A stretch of DNA of 50,902 nucleotides from Virgibacillus sp. AGTR (GCF_016919725.2 NZ_JAJERH010000027.1:1-50902); one strand, 5' to 3'; counted from the stretch's first letter, positions 24,412 through 32,715 are shown. A program made the numbers and translations. The notes: generated from the sequence alone by a model not told the origin.

Positions 24412-25569
24412 TTAATTTTTTATCTTTGTACTATAGATAGCTTTAATTAATTCTTTCGAAGAAACACCAGTAGAATAAGTATTCCATTCCTTTGAAAAAT
24501 AGTATACACGATTTAAGTTAAACGAACCTTCTTTTATTTTTTGTACAGCATCCATTGTATTCATAACTACAGGCCCTGGTACCTGATCTTCATACATATC
24601 CCATATGCCTCTTTCGCTTTTGTATTGTTGTAAGTCATATGCATAGAATACCATGGGTCGCTTTAGTAAAGAAAATTCAAATGGGATAGAGGAATAGTCC
24701 GTAATGAGTATATCAGTAACAGTCAATATATGATTTAATGAAAAGCGTGATACATCAAAAACAAAGTTAGGATACTTATTTTTCACTTTCATTCGTTCTG
24801 ATGGATGAATACTTAAAAATAGGACATAGTCGTGTTTCATATGAACATGAAATTGTTGTAAATCTAATTGAATGTCAGTTTTAGGTGTTTTTCTATATGT
24901 CGGTGCATATAAGATAACCTTCTTTGAACGATCAAAAGGGATGCTATGTTGAATTGTTTCCATGGCAACCTTCATTTTGTCAGGTTGAAAAAAGAAATCC
25001 GTTCTTGGTACACCAGTGCGTAATAGTTTGTTTTCTTTAATGCCAAAACTTTGAATAAAAATAGAAGCCATTCTTTCTGACCCAACAACAACGTGGGTGA
25101 AGCGTTGATAAACTTTTCTAAATCGATTACGTGCTTTTCTGGAGCGATATTGATTAGAGCGATCTTGAAGTCCAAATTTTTTAATTGCTCCTGCTGCATA
25201 CCAAAGCTGAACAACTTTTACGTTTGAGCGAAAGTTTGTAACGGCTAATATTCCGTAATAATTATCTACAAACACGACATGAGAAGTGGCTAAATGATAG
25301 ACGGATCGTAGCCAATCGAACGGATGACAAGCTTTAAAATGAATCATTGTGTATTCATGATTTGGATTGAAATTTAGCTGGAAGCGATTCGTTTTCAAAA
25401 TTACTATAGAATCAGTCGCTTGATGTTTCAATTCTTTGGCTGTATATGAGACATTGTGACCTATGGAAGCAATAAATGTAGTCTTTCGCTTCATCGGTAA
25501 CAATCGAAATAGATTAAATAATATGCGAAAGATAAATAAGTAAACAGCGATGACTACCTCTCTACTCAT
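24412..25569 (-). CDS. tagB: TagB-like CDP-glycerol glycerophosphotransferase paralogue, active-site His lost
   Basis: The 385-residue enzyme of the TagB/TagF family in principle adds glycerol phosphate from CDP-glycerol to the undecaprenyl-linked disaccharide primer. An N-terminal amphipathic or membrane-anchoring helix (about 5-26) is followed by a GT-B-like fold with LYAPTYRKTP near 220, SIHPSER near 255 and LITDYSSIPFEF near 290. The conserved WHG/WHAGG motif reads LWYAAGAIKKFG here, so the catalytic His is Tyr124. Its paralogue at 40601 keeps LWHAGGAIKNFG. It overlaps tagD by 8 bp. It may be inactive, altered in function or regulatory. Confidence 0.85.
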   Translation of the reverse strand: MSREVVIAVYLFIFRILFNLFRLLPMKRKTTFIASIGHNVSYTAKELKHQATDSIVILKTNRFQLNFNPNHEYTMIHFKACHPFDWLRSVYHLATSHVVFVDNYYGILAVTNFRSNVKVVQLWYAAGAIKKFGLQDRSNQYRSRKARNRFRKVYQRFTHVVVGSERMASIFIQSFGIKENKLLRTGVPRTDFFFQPDKMKVAMETIQHSIPFDRSKKVILYAPTYRKTPKTDIQLDLQQFHVHMKHDYVLFLSIHPSERMKVKNKYPNFVFDVSRFSLNHILTVTDILITDYSSIPFEFSLLKRPMVFYAYDLQQYKSERGIWDMYEDQVPGPVVMNTMDAVQKIKEGSFNLNRVYYFSKEWNTYSTGVSSKELIKAIYSTKIKN

Positions 25570-25960
25570 GTTTTGGTTTTGTTAAATCCTTTTTAATTTT
25601 TGTTGTAGATATACCAATAGTTCTTGGTAAATAAATTACTTCGCAAAGCGATTGTAAATCATCGAATTTGCCTTTCCAGTCATCTCCCATAATGAAAACA
25701 TCAATACTGTATTTCGTGATATCTTTCTTTTTTTGATTCCAGGTATGTTCTGGAATCACTTCATCAACATATTGAATTGCTTCCAAGATCATTTTTCTTT
25801 GTTCAAAAGTATAGTATGCCTGCTTTCCTTTTTGTGTATTGAATGTATCTGTAGAGATAGCAACGATTAAATAGTCACCGTACTTTTTGGCACGTCTTAA
25901 TAAATTAATATGACCCGTATGGAGAATATCAAACGTCCCGTAAGTAATGACTTTTTTCAT
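25562..25960 (-). CDS. tagD: Glycerol-3-phosphate cytidylyltransferase
   Basis: The 132-residue nucleotidyltransferase makes CDP-glycerol, the donor for glycerol teichoic acid, from CTP and glycerol 3-phosphate. The HTGH motif is at residues 14-17 and RTIGISTT near 113-120, both diagnostic; DVFIMGDDWKGKFD lies near 88-101. It forms a two-gene unit with tagB (8-bp overlap) and is divergent from the glycerophosphodiesterase gene across 160 bp. A second tagD with the same tagB overlap lies at 41775. Confidence 0.95.
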   Translation of the reverse strand: MKKVITYGTFDILHTGHINLLRRAKKYGDYLIVAISTDTFNTQKGKQAYYTFEQRKMILEAIQYVDEVIPEHTWNQKKKDITKYSIDVFIMGDDWKGKFDDLQSLCEVIYLPRTIGISTTKIKKDLTKPKHE

Positions 25961-26120
25961 TTTATTTAGCCTCCCATATTTATAGTAAGATTACCCAATG
26001 TTTATTTATTGAATAAATTTACAAACTATTTACTCTTAGCTAATATGCGCTTAATAAGTGAGATTTATAATGAAAATAATCGGAAAATAAATTATATATT
26101 TTTTAGAAGCAGAAAGGAGA

Positions 26121-26855
26121 ATGATGATGAATATTAGAGGTATTGGACACCGAGGTTATCCTGCTAAATATCCAGAAAATACACTGTCTTCTTTTCAAGC
26201 TGCTATTGAATTAGGTTTCACTCATATCGAATTAGATGTACACCTTAGTAAAGATGGTATTCCAGTGGTTATGCATGATTATAAAATTGATCGAATGACA
26301 AATGGAAGTGGAGAGATTCGAAATTATACTCTATCGGAACTCCAACAATTTACAGTTGGTGATTCAGAAAAAATTCCTACATTAGAGGATGTACTTCGAT
26401 TAGCTAAAAATCAAATCATTGTTTCAATCGAAATGAAAAATACTAAATTATATGATTATTTAGAAAAAGAGGTCTTTGAAGCGATTCAAAAGGTAGATAT
26501 GATTGATCAAGTTTATGTTATTTCATTTGATCATAAGTCGCTTGCGAAGCTACGTCAGCTATCAAGCGAAATTAAAATAGGACCTCTCGTTAATAAGTTG
26601 AAACGCTCCCATTTTCGACTAATTGAAAAGCTGGATGCAAGTTACATTGCTGTGAAACATGATGGATTAAAAGAAAAATATGTAAATCGTTGTGATGGAC
26701 TAGGTATTCAAGTTGTTGCATGGACGGTAAACAGCGTAGAACAAATGCAACGCTTTAAGAAGTATCCATCAGTTCTTGTAACAACAGATGAATTGGAAAA
26801 GTATAAAGCCTATCATTACCCTGATTCTTCAACATTACAAAAAGTAATTATTTAA
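26121..26855 (+). CDS. Glycerophosphodiester phosphodiesterase (UgpQ-like, cytosolic)
   Basis: The 244-residue GDPD TIM barrel has the N-terminal HRGYPAKYPENT (catalytic His and Glu-Asn), ELDVHLSKDGIPVVMHD (metal and second His) and SIEMKN near 108. There is no signal peptide, so it acts inside the cell, releasing glycerol 3-phosphate from glycerophosphodiesters. Three ATGs occur in a row (26121, 26124, 26127) after AAAGGAG; the third has the best spacing (7 bp). It is divergent from tagD, so it may recycle glycerol phosphate to the TagD substrate pool; that link is inference. Confidence 0.92.
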   Translation: MMMNIRGIGHRGYPAKYPENTLSSFQAAIELGFTHIELDVHLSKDGIPVVMHDYKIDRMTNGSGEIRNYTLSELQQFTVGDSEKIPTLEDVLRLAKNQIIVSIEMKNTKLYDYLEKEVFEAIQKVDMIDQVYVISFDHKSLAKLRQLSSEIKIGPLVNKLKRSHFRLIEKLDASYIAVKHDGLKEKYVNRCDGLGIQVVAWTVNSVEQMQRFKKYPSVLVTTDELEKYKAYHYPDSSTLQKVII

Positions 26856-26893
26856 TTTTATAGATACTTTGAGTAGAAAAAGTAGAAACATTT

Positions 26894-26915
26894 TGCTCCT
26901 AGAGCATTTTTATTT
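26894..26915 (+). terminator. Weak intrinsic terminator after the phosphodiesterase
   Basis: A short stem TGCTC/GAGCA (26894-26906) is followed by a T-rich run. Between it and the next gene, 26957-26968 is a perfect 12-bp palindrome GTAGTTAACTAC of unknown role. Confidence 0.4.
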
Positions 26916-27140
26916 TTGTAATATACAATTTTGAACCTTAAATGGTGGGAAAGTGTAGTTAACTACTTTCATAATACTATCCTGTTCCCTCAATAGGAGA
27001 TAACCTGTATTTGAAAGTTCAATTTTCATTTAAAGGCCGGCCTTCTTTGTTTAACCGGAAAAGGCTATTATTCTAAAATATACCAATAAACGCAAGGAAT
27101 CTTATATATTCCAAGCAATAAAAAAATTGGATGTATCTGT

Positions 27141-27159
27141 TTGTTCAACGTTTGAACAA
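27141..27159. promoter_or_regulatory. Candidate operator (perfect palindrome)
   Basis: TTGTTCAA-CGT-TTGAACAA is a perfect 8-bp inverted repeat with a 3-bp spacer, 30 bp upstream of the second tagO start and just ahead of its AGGAGG. There is no T-run, so it is more likely a repressor site than a terminator. The binding protein is unknown. Confidence 0.45.
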
Positions 27160-27188
27160 CCTCTTTGGTAAATAGTAGGAGGATTACT

Positions 27189-28241
27189 GTGAATTATAGT
27201 GGTATTATTATATGTTTTATTGTAGCAATTATATTAACACCGTTTGTAAAGAAACTAGCTATTTTATGTGGCGCAGTTGACGAACCAAATAATCGAAAAG
27301 TACACCAAAAAATCATGCCACGTTTAGGTGGTCTTGCCATTTATACCAGTTTTCTACTTGGTTTTCTAATTTTCCTACCGATAACATTTGACTTTTGGCC
27401 TGTCGCCATTGGTGCAACCATTATTATGCTAGTAGGTGCACTAGACGACCTTTTTCAATTATCAGCTAAGGTTAAGTTTGGAGGTCAGTTGTTAGCAGCG
27501 ATCGTTCCTGTATTCGGTGGATACACCATCGAATTTATTACAGTACCATTTGGCGACCGAATTGATTTTGGATTAGCGGCCATTCCAATAACGATCATTT
27601 GGGTTGTGGCAATTACTAATGCAATTAACTTAATCGATGGATTGGATGGGCTAGCAGCGGGAGTATCCTCTATTGCCTTACTAACAATTTCCGTGCTTGC
27701 TATTTCTATGGGAAATTATCCAATCGCATTAATATCCTTCATGCTGTTAGGGAGTACGCTTGGATTTTTGGTATATAATTTTCATCCTGCAAAGATATTT
27801 ATGGGAGATACTGGTTCACTGTTTCTTGGTTATATGATTAGCATTATTGCTGTGATGGGTCTGTTCAAAAATGTTGCACTTTTCTCATTGATGGTTCCTA
27901 TTGTTATTTTAGCCATACCGATTTTAGACACATTATTTGCCATAATTCGCCGAATTGTACATAAGAAGCCATTAGCTTCCCCAGATAAATTTCATTTGCA
28001 TCATTGTATTATACGGATGGGATATAGCCATAGTCAGACGGTAATTATGATATACGCTTTGAGTATGTTGTTTAGTTTAGCTGCTGTTATATTAACTCGT
28101 TCAGCGATGTGGGGAACAACCATAATATTAGTTACGGTACTTATTATGGTAGAGCTTATTGTTGAAGTAACCGGTATCGTTAGCGAGCGGTATCGACCCA
28201 TATTAAACTGGATTGCAACTAGTAAAGATAAGACGAAGTAG
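27189..28241 (+). CDS. tagO: Second TagO-like GlcNAc-1-phosphate transferase
   Basis: The 350-residue polytopic transferase parallels the product of 11192: PRLGG, GALDDL with the Asp pair, NAINLIDGLDGLAAG, MGDTGSLFLGY and HLHHCIIRMGYSHSQT. I start at GTG 27189, which has AGGAGG 7 bp upstream; a TTG 24 bp earlier precedes that ribosome site and is unlikely. It heads an operon with an acyltransferase, GT2, DUF2304, an SMR-like protein and a GT39-like transferase. It therefore probably primes a polymer distinct from the one started by the first TagO, or supplies it under different control. A perfect palindrome sits just upstream. Confidence 0.92.
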   Translation: MNYSGIIICFIVAIILTPFVKKLAILCGAVDEPNNRKVHQKIMPRLGGLAIYTSFLLGFLIFLPITFDFWPVAIGATIIMLVGALDDLFQLSAKVKFGGQLLAAIVPVFGGYTIEFITVPFGDRIDFGLAAIPITIIWVVAITNAINLIDGLDGLAAGVSSIALLTISVLAISMGNYPIALISFMLLGSTLGFLVYNFHPAKIFMGDTGSLFLGYMISIIAVMGLFKNVALFSLMVPIVILAIPILDTLFAIIRRIVHKKPLASPDKFHLHHCIIRMGYSHSQTVIMIYALSMLFSLAAVILTRSAMWGTTIILVTVLIMVELIVEVTGIVSERYRPILNWIATSKDKTK

Positions 28242-28292
28242 CTTAGTAATGGAGTTGCATTGTATAAGTAGCTTCGAATATTACATAGGGTC

Positions 28293-29498
28293 TTGGTGAT
28301 TGTAGTGAAGCATATGCAAAGAAATACTTTAGATGAAATACAGCTAGCGAGGGCTTTTGCGATTTTGGCAGTACTAACAGTTCATGCCTCGTCTAGTGGA
28401 GTGACGTATTTAGAAACGGATTCATTATTATTTCCTGTTTATAATTTTTTGAACATAGCCGGAAAGTTAGGAACGCCAACTTTCATTATGCTAAGCAGTT
28501 TTGTATTATTTTATAATTACTTTCCTAGAGATATAACTTGGCGATTAATGAGACGATTTTATGTAAAGCGCCTCAAGTTTATTTTAATTCCCTATGTTGT
28601 ATTTTCAATAGTCTATTTTGTTATTAAAATGTTTGTTTATTACGATTATCCGAGCATCCCTTTTGCGATAAACCGATTTTTAACTTTATTAGCACTTGGA
28701 AAAGCGCATACACATTTATACTTTGTCTTTATTAGTGTGCAATTCTACCTTCTATTTCCATTGTTGCTAATTGCTTTTAGGAAGCTACGATTCTTAAGAA
28801 AACACGCAATATGGATCGGCTTGGTATTGCAATGGACTTGGGTAGTATTAAATAATAACTACTTTGAGTTCCCTTGGAAAGGTTCTATATCCTTATCTTA
28901 TTTATCCTTTTATTTTCTGGGGGCATTTCTTGGAATCTACTATAACGATATAAAGCATAAATGGACACAGCCGCTTTTTAAAGAACGTATAATCATACCA
29001 ATAAGTATTGGTTATGGTGTATTAGTAATTTTATATACGGGCTATATGTATTTGGTTAGAATTGGTGTCTTTACTGCGATTTCAAGTAATTTACCTGAAT
29101 TTGTCACTAATTATATCGGTGAATTTACATGGGCAACACATGCTTTGTTTGCCGGGGTGTTATTGTTTTATATAGCACACATAGCAGATCAAAGTTTTCA
29201 GCCACGGACCAAATTTGTCTTTATGGAGATTGGAGCAACATCCTTTGGTATTTACTTAATTCATCCTTTATTTTTGATGATATTCAGGCAAATAATTCAG
29301 TCAGGATCACCGATAATTTATCATACTTGGCAAGTAATAACATTTATATTTGTTGGTTTACTGAGCTGGTTTGCTGTACGTTTTGCCTTTCGATATATCC
29401 CTTTTTATTGGATACTATTTGGAAAGATGGATCAGCCAAGGATGCCAAAAAATCCTGAAAAGGAAGGGAATATCAATGGATATAAAAAGTATTCCTAA
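28293..29498 (+). CDS. Membrane acyltransferase (acyltransferase-3 family)
   Basis: The 401-residue protein has about ten membrane helices and belongs to the acyltransferase-3 (OafA/YrhL-like) family. The start contains LARAFAILAVLTVHASSS, with the conserved Arg and the catalytic-type His of this family. Such proteins O-acylate (often acetylate) extracytoplasmic polysaccharides. The start is uncertain: TTG 28293, GTG 28305 and ATG 28314 are all in frame and none has a strong ribosome site. It overlaps the GT2 gene by 23 bp within the tagO2 operon, so it probably decorates the polymer built there. Confidence 0.88.
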   Translation: MVIVVKHMQRNTLDEIQLARAFAILAVLTVHASSSGVTYLETDSLLFPVYNFLNIAGKLGTPTFIMLSSFVLFYNYFPRDITWRLMRRFYVKRLKFILIPYVVFSIVYFVIKMFVYYDYPSIPFAINRFLTLLALGKAHTHLYFVFISVQFYLLFPLLLIAFRKLRFLRKHAIWIGLVLQWTWVVLNNNYFEFPWKGSISLSYLSFYFLGAFLGIYYNDIKHKWTQPLFKERIIIPISIGYGVLVILYTGYMYLVRIGVFTAISSNLPEFVTNYIGEFTWATHALFAGVLLFYIAHIADQSFQPRTKFVFMEIGATSFGIYLIHPLFLMIFRQIIQSGSPIIYHTWQVITFIFVGLLSWFAVRFAFRYIPFYWILFGKMDQPRMPKNPEKEGNINGYKKYS

Positions 29499-30195
29499 AA
29501 CGATAATTATTGTTCCGGCTTATAACGAAGAAGATAGTATTGCAACAACATTAACAAGTCTAATGGAAATAAAGAATAAAACGGAAAAGCTAGAAGTTTG
29601 TGTTGTAAATGACGGTTCAACTGATAGTACGGAGGAGATTATTAAGGAGTTTGATATTGTTCAATTAAAATTGCCTCAGAATTTAGGGATTGGTGGAGCC
29701 GTGCAAACTGGATATAAATATGCATACAATCATGGCTATGAAATTGCAATCCAATTTGATGCGGATGGGCAACACAATACGAAAGATTTATTTGAATTAA
29801 TGGAACCAATTATAGAAGGGGAGGAAGACATGGTTATTGGTTCCAGGTTTTTACAAAAAACAGAGTATAAAGGAAGTATAACGAGAAGAATTGGTATTTA
29901 CTATTTTTATTTTGTATTGAAAGTTCTTACGAAGAAAAACTTTACAGATCCTACTTCAGGTTATCGGGCAATTAATCGAAAAGTTATTGCGTTATTTGCA
30001 CAAAATTACCCAAAGGATTATCCAGAACCTGAGGTACTAATGCATTTGAACCGAAAAAAGATGAGAATCAAAGAAGTTACTGCTAATATGCATGCACGTC
30101 AAGGTGGAGCATCATCTATAACTCCATGGAAGAGTATTTACTATTTTGGGAAGGTTACGCTTTCCATCCTGATGCAATCAATTGTTAAGGAGTAG
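29476..30195 (+). CDS. GT2 glycosyltransferase (dolichyl/undecaprenyl-phosphate sugar synthase-like)
   Basis: The 239-residue GT2 enzyme has IIVPAYNEEDSI at 10-21, VVNDGSTDST near 43-52, QFDADGQH near 93-100 and DPTSGYRAINR near 160-170, typical of DPM1-type synthases that load a sugar on a polyprenyl phosphate. It lacks the C-terminal membrane anchor of GtrB/CsbB proteins. The start at 29476 follows AAGGAAGGGA and lies inside the end of the acyltransferase gene. It is followed by DUF2304 and SMR-like proteins that probably supply the membrane context and flipping, and by a GT39-like transferase that would use the lipid-linked sugar outside the cell. Confidence 0.92.
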   Translation: MDIKSIPKTIIIVPAYNEEDSIATTLTSLMEIKNKTEKLEVCVVNDGSTDSTEEIIKEFDIVQLKLPQNLGIGGAVQTGYKYAYNHGYEIAIQFDADGQHNTKDLFELMEPIIEGEEDMVIGSRFLQKTEYKGSITRRIGIYYFYFVLKVLTKKNFTDPTSGYRAINRKVIALFAQNYPKDYPEPEVLMHLNRKKMRIKEVTANMHARQGGASSITPWKSIYYFGKVTLSILMQSIVKE

Positions 30196-30201
30196 TTTCG
30201 C

Positions 30202-30576
30202 ATGAATATTACATTATTTAGTTTTCTCATAATCTGCTTTTTCTTTACAATCGTTATAGAGTCGGTTCGAAGAGGCATCCTTGAAACTCGTGACTCTTTA
30301 ATTTGGATTTTTGTATGTGTTATTTTAGGAATTTTAAGTCTATCTCGAAAATTATTAGAAATTATAGCTGATTTGTTAGGAATTGCTTATGCACCGAGTC
30401 TATTATTTTTATTTGGATTACTAAGTACGATCATAATGATATTTGATTTAACTAGACGCATCTCGAAATTAAACCGTAAAGTTATTCATTTAACGCAAGA
30501 ATTTGCTTTACTTAAGGAACAGCAGCAAGATAATACAAGTTCGGAGAATATGATAAAGAGGGAAAAGAAAGTATGA
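30202..30576 (+). CDS. DUF2304 membrane protein
   Basis: The 124-residue protein has three membrane helices (about 3-22, 33-52 and 66-86) and a polar, coiled-coil-like C-terminus (RRISKLNRKVIHLTQEFALL). It matches the DUF2304 pattern of small proteins found beside GT2 polyprenyl-phosphate sugar synthases. A scaffolding or anchoring role for the soluble GT2 is an inference from this association. It is 6 bp after GT2 and overlaps the next gene by 4 bp. Confidence 0.85.
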   Translation: MNITLFSFLIICFFFTIVIESVRRGILETRDSLIWIFVCVILGILSLSRKLLEIIADLLGIAYAPSLLFLFGLLSTIIMIFDLTRRISKLNRKVIHLTQEFALLKEQQQDNTSSENMIKREKKV

Positions 30577-30914
30577 ATTATCTGTTATTGGTTTTAAATA
30601 TTATGCTTCTAGTTAGTGGACAGATGTTATGGAAAGTAGGTATGCAGCAAATTGGAACAATGGGGTTTGGAACGATTATTCAAGTGATAAAATCCCCTTA
30701 TATTATTGGTGGTGGCCTTATCTATGTGTTGGCAACAGGGCTGTGGTTATACATCTTATCTAGAATGCCTTTTAGTGTTGCATATCCTTTTCAAAGTCTA
30801 GCTTACGTATTAGGTGTAGTAATTGGCTATGTTATTTTTAAAGAGGTAGTAACCCCAAGTCAATGGGTAGGAGCAGCAGTTATTGTTTTGGGAGTATATT
30901 TAATAGCGAGGTAA
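30573..30914 (+). CDS. SMR/EamA-like four-TM protein (ArnE/F-like)
   Basis: The 113-residue protein has four helices with the drug/metabolite-transporter half-unit pattern (LLVSGQMLWKVGM in helix 1; AYPFQSLAYVLGVVIGYVIFKE in helices 3-4, split here as AYPFQSLAYV and VIGYVIFKE). Proteins of this size beside a GT2 and a GT39-like enzyme resemble ArnE/ArnF, which flip undecaprenyl-phosphate aminoarabinose. By analogy it may flip the lipid-linked sugar made by the GT2. It overlaps DUF2304 by 4 bp and precedes GT39 by 3 bp, so it is tightly coupled. Confidence 0.85.
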   Translation: MNYLLLVLNIMLLVSGQMLWKVGMQQIGTMGFGTIIQVIKSPYIIGGGLIYVLATGLWLYILSRMPFSVAYPFQSLAYVLGVVIGYVIFKEVVTPSQWVGAAVIVLGVYLIAR

Positions 30915-30917
30915 ACT

Positions 30918-32267
30918 ATGAATCAAGCAGATGATAATAAACAGTTATACAAGAAAGCCCCAATATACATTATTGGAATCATCCTTTTATGTTCCTTTAT
31001 CGTTTATACATATTTTTTCTTTCAGCATCCAGGAAGTAATTTTATTCAACCTACGGATGCAGAGATCCAGCAACAATTAGAAAATGGAGAAATAAGTGAA
31101 CGTATTGCAATGTTAAGAGAGCATACATGGAAGTATGGAAGTAGAGATGCATACTTATATACAAAGATGGCAAACCAGATTATCGAAGACGGTGTTTATG
31201 GCTACAACACAGATGGGAAGTCCAATGCATTTGTTACACCTGGATATCCAATTATATTGGTGGTGTTGTTTCATATAGCAAATATTTTGGACGTAGATCA
31301 AATGACCGTAGTTAAATTGTTTAATATGTTATTAAGTTTAGGCACCATTTTACTAATTTATTTGATTGGCGCTAAGACGTTTGCGAATCGTTGGATTGGT
31401 ATTGTTGCCAGTGCATTGTATGCAGCTTACTTTACACCACTTCATTACTTTCGGACGTCATTAACGGAAATACCAGGAATATTCTTTTTTTGTTTAGCAA
31501 TTTATTTATTTTTACTAGCGCTTGAAAAGAATAACAAAATATTTCATTTTCTTTTTGCTGTCGTATTTTGTTATGGAGTTATGATACGACCAGTGATTGC
31601 TCCATTAGTTCTGATCGCATTTGCTATTTTATTGGTAAAATATCGACATCAGCTAAAAACGTGGATAGTTATAACTGGGGTTTGGGCATTTGGCGCAGCG
31701 GTTATTATCGCACCTTGGGTAATCAGAAACTTTATTATGTTTAATGAGTTTATTCTATTATCCACGCATTCAGGGAATAGCTGGTTTGCGGGCAGTAACC
31801 CGTTTGACCTGTATAGTTTTTCTGATTATTGGAAAGAACAAGCAGAGTTGGGGATGGACAGTAAAGAGTATGCAATAATGAAAATAAAAGAAGGATTTGA
31901 AAATAATTTTGGTCTCTGGTTTGCTTGGTTTACTGTAGGAAAAACATACGAATTATTTAAGCTTCCAGACGCCATTTATTTCTATACGGCTTATAGCTAT
32001 GTAAACATATTTAAATTAATTCATAATATAATTGTAAATCTAGCATTTATTACCACAATCGTTTCATTTATTACTCGAAAGAAAGAGGCAATTGCTATTG
32101 CTGCTATTCTTATTATGTATATTGGATTATCAAATTTATTCTTAACTATTCCACGATATGGATTTTTCATCATACCAATCATGTGTATATTAGGTGGATA
32201 TGCTATTGTAACCATCATAAAGAAAGTTGTAAATATTATCCAAGGATTGAAAGTATTAAGAGGCTGA
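30918..32267 (+). CDS. GT39/ArnT-like membrane glycosyltransferase
   Basis: The 449-residue polytopic protein has about ten to eleven helices. A long extracytoplasmic loop lies between helix 1 and helix 2 and contains the acidic TDAE and YLYTKMANQI region. HYFRTSLTEIPGIFFF near 175-190 fits GT-C (PMT/ArnT, family 39) enzymes. These take a sugar from a polyprenyl-phosphate donor and add it to a polymer or lipid outside the membrane. It is the last gene of the tagO2 operon. Its final codons and stop (KVLRG, TGA) lie within the start of a dispersed repeat, so the original C-terminus may have been replaced. Confidence 0.85.
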   Translation: MNQADDNKQLYKKAPIYIIGIILLCSFIVYTYFFFQHPGSNFIQPTDAEIQQQLENGEISERIAMLREHTWKYGSRDAYLYTKMANQIIEDGVYGYNTDGKSNAFVTPGYPIILVVLFHIANILDVDQMTVVKLFNMLLSLGTILLIYLIGAKTFANRWIGIVASALYAAYFTPLHYFRTSLTEIPGIFFFCLAIYLFLLALEKNNKIFHFLFAVVFCYGVMIRPVIAPLVLIAFAILLVKYRHQLKTWIVITGVWAFGAAVIIAPWVIRNFIMFNEFILLSTHSGNSWFAGSNPFDLYSFSDYWKEQAELGMDSKEYAIMKIKEGFENNFGLWFAWFTVGKTYELFKLPDAIYFYTAYSYVNIFKLIHNIIVNLAFITTIVSFITRKKEAIAIAAILIMYIGLSNLFLTIPRYGFFIIPIMCILGGYAIVTIIKKVVNIIQGLKVLRG

Positions 32268-32492
32268 GACAAAACACAACTTCTTTACACAAAATACGAA
32301 TAATCATGTTATCAATAGGAGTATCATTACCGCACCGTGAAAATATACACTCTTTACGGGGGTACGGCCTCAGCTAACTTGGTAAAGAAAAACACATTAC
32401 CAAGTAAATCTTCGGACTCGTGCTATTCTCGCCGGAGTCTCGCTTATTTTAGGTGCTAAATGAATGATTCTGATCAAAAAACGAACGATAAG
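32262..32492. repeat. Composite dispersed repeat, inverted partner of 10048-10330
   Basis: It begins AGGCTGAGACAAAA at the stop codon of the GT39 gene. It continues with CAAAATACGAATAATCATG, TTATCAATAGGAGTATCAT, CTTTACGGGGGTACGGCCTC, CAGCTAACTTGGTAAAG and GGAGTCTCGCTTATTTTAGG, and ends TGATCAAAAAACGAACGAT. These are the reverse complements, in reverse order, of blocks at 10100-10320. The terminal hairpin seen at 10082-10132 is cut in half here by an IS3-family end. Confidence 0.65.
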
Positions 32493-32596
32493 GTACCGAC
32501 CCCCTGAAGTTAGAGTAAAAAATCTAATTTCAGGGGGGTTTTTGTGGCTAAATATAGTGAAGAATTTAAAATAAAGCTTGTAACCGTGTATTTATA
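32493..32596 (+). pseudogene. IS3-family left-end and orfA remnant, copy 2
   Basis: GGTACCGACCCCC leads into a hairpin CCCCCTGAAGTTAGA/TCTAATTTCAGGGGG (32503-32538). The right arm is the ribosome binding site for GTG 32544. The frame reads MAKYSEEFKIKLVTV and is then cut by repeat copy D. It is the N-terminus of an IS3/IS150-type OrfA; nothing else of the element remains here. Confidence 0.7.
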
Positions 32597-32715
32597 TGGC
32601 AGTCTAGGATGTGGATAAGTGAGGATCGCAGATCGACTGCCAGTAAATGTTCGATTGGTTTAAATAACAATCAGTAGGGGAAAACAAAACCCCAACGATT
32701 GAGGTTTCACTTTAT
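32590..32715 (+). repeat. Structured dispersed repeat, copy D
   Basis: TGGCAGTC (32597-32604) pairs with GACTGCCA (32635-32642). Then come GTAAATGTTCGATTGGTT, the hairpin CAATC..GT.GGGG (32668-32680) against CCCC..AC.GATTG (32690-32701), and the right end GGTTTCACTTTAT. It sits inside the IS3-family remnant, so it arrived after that element. The TACC/GGTA block of copies A and C is missing. Confidence 0.65.
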
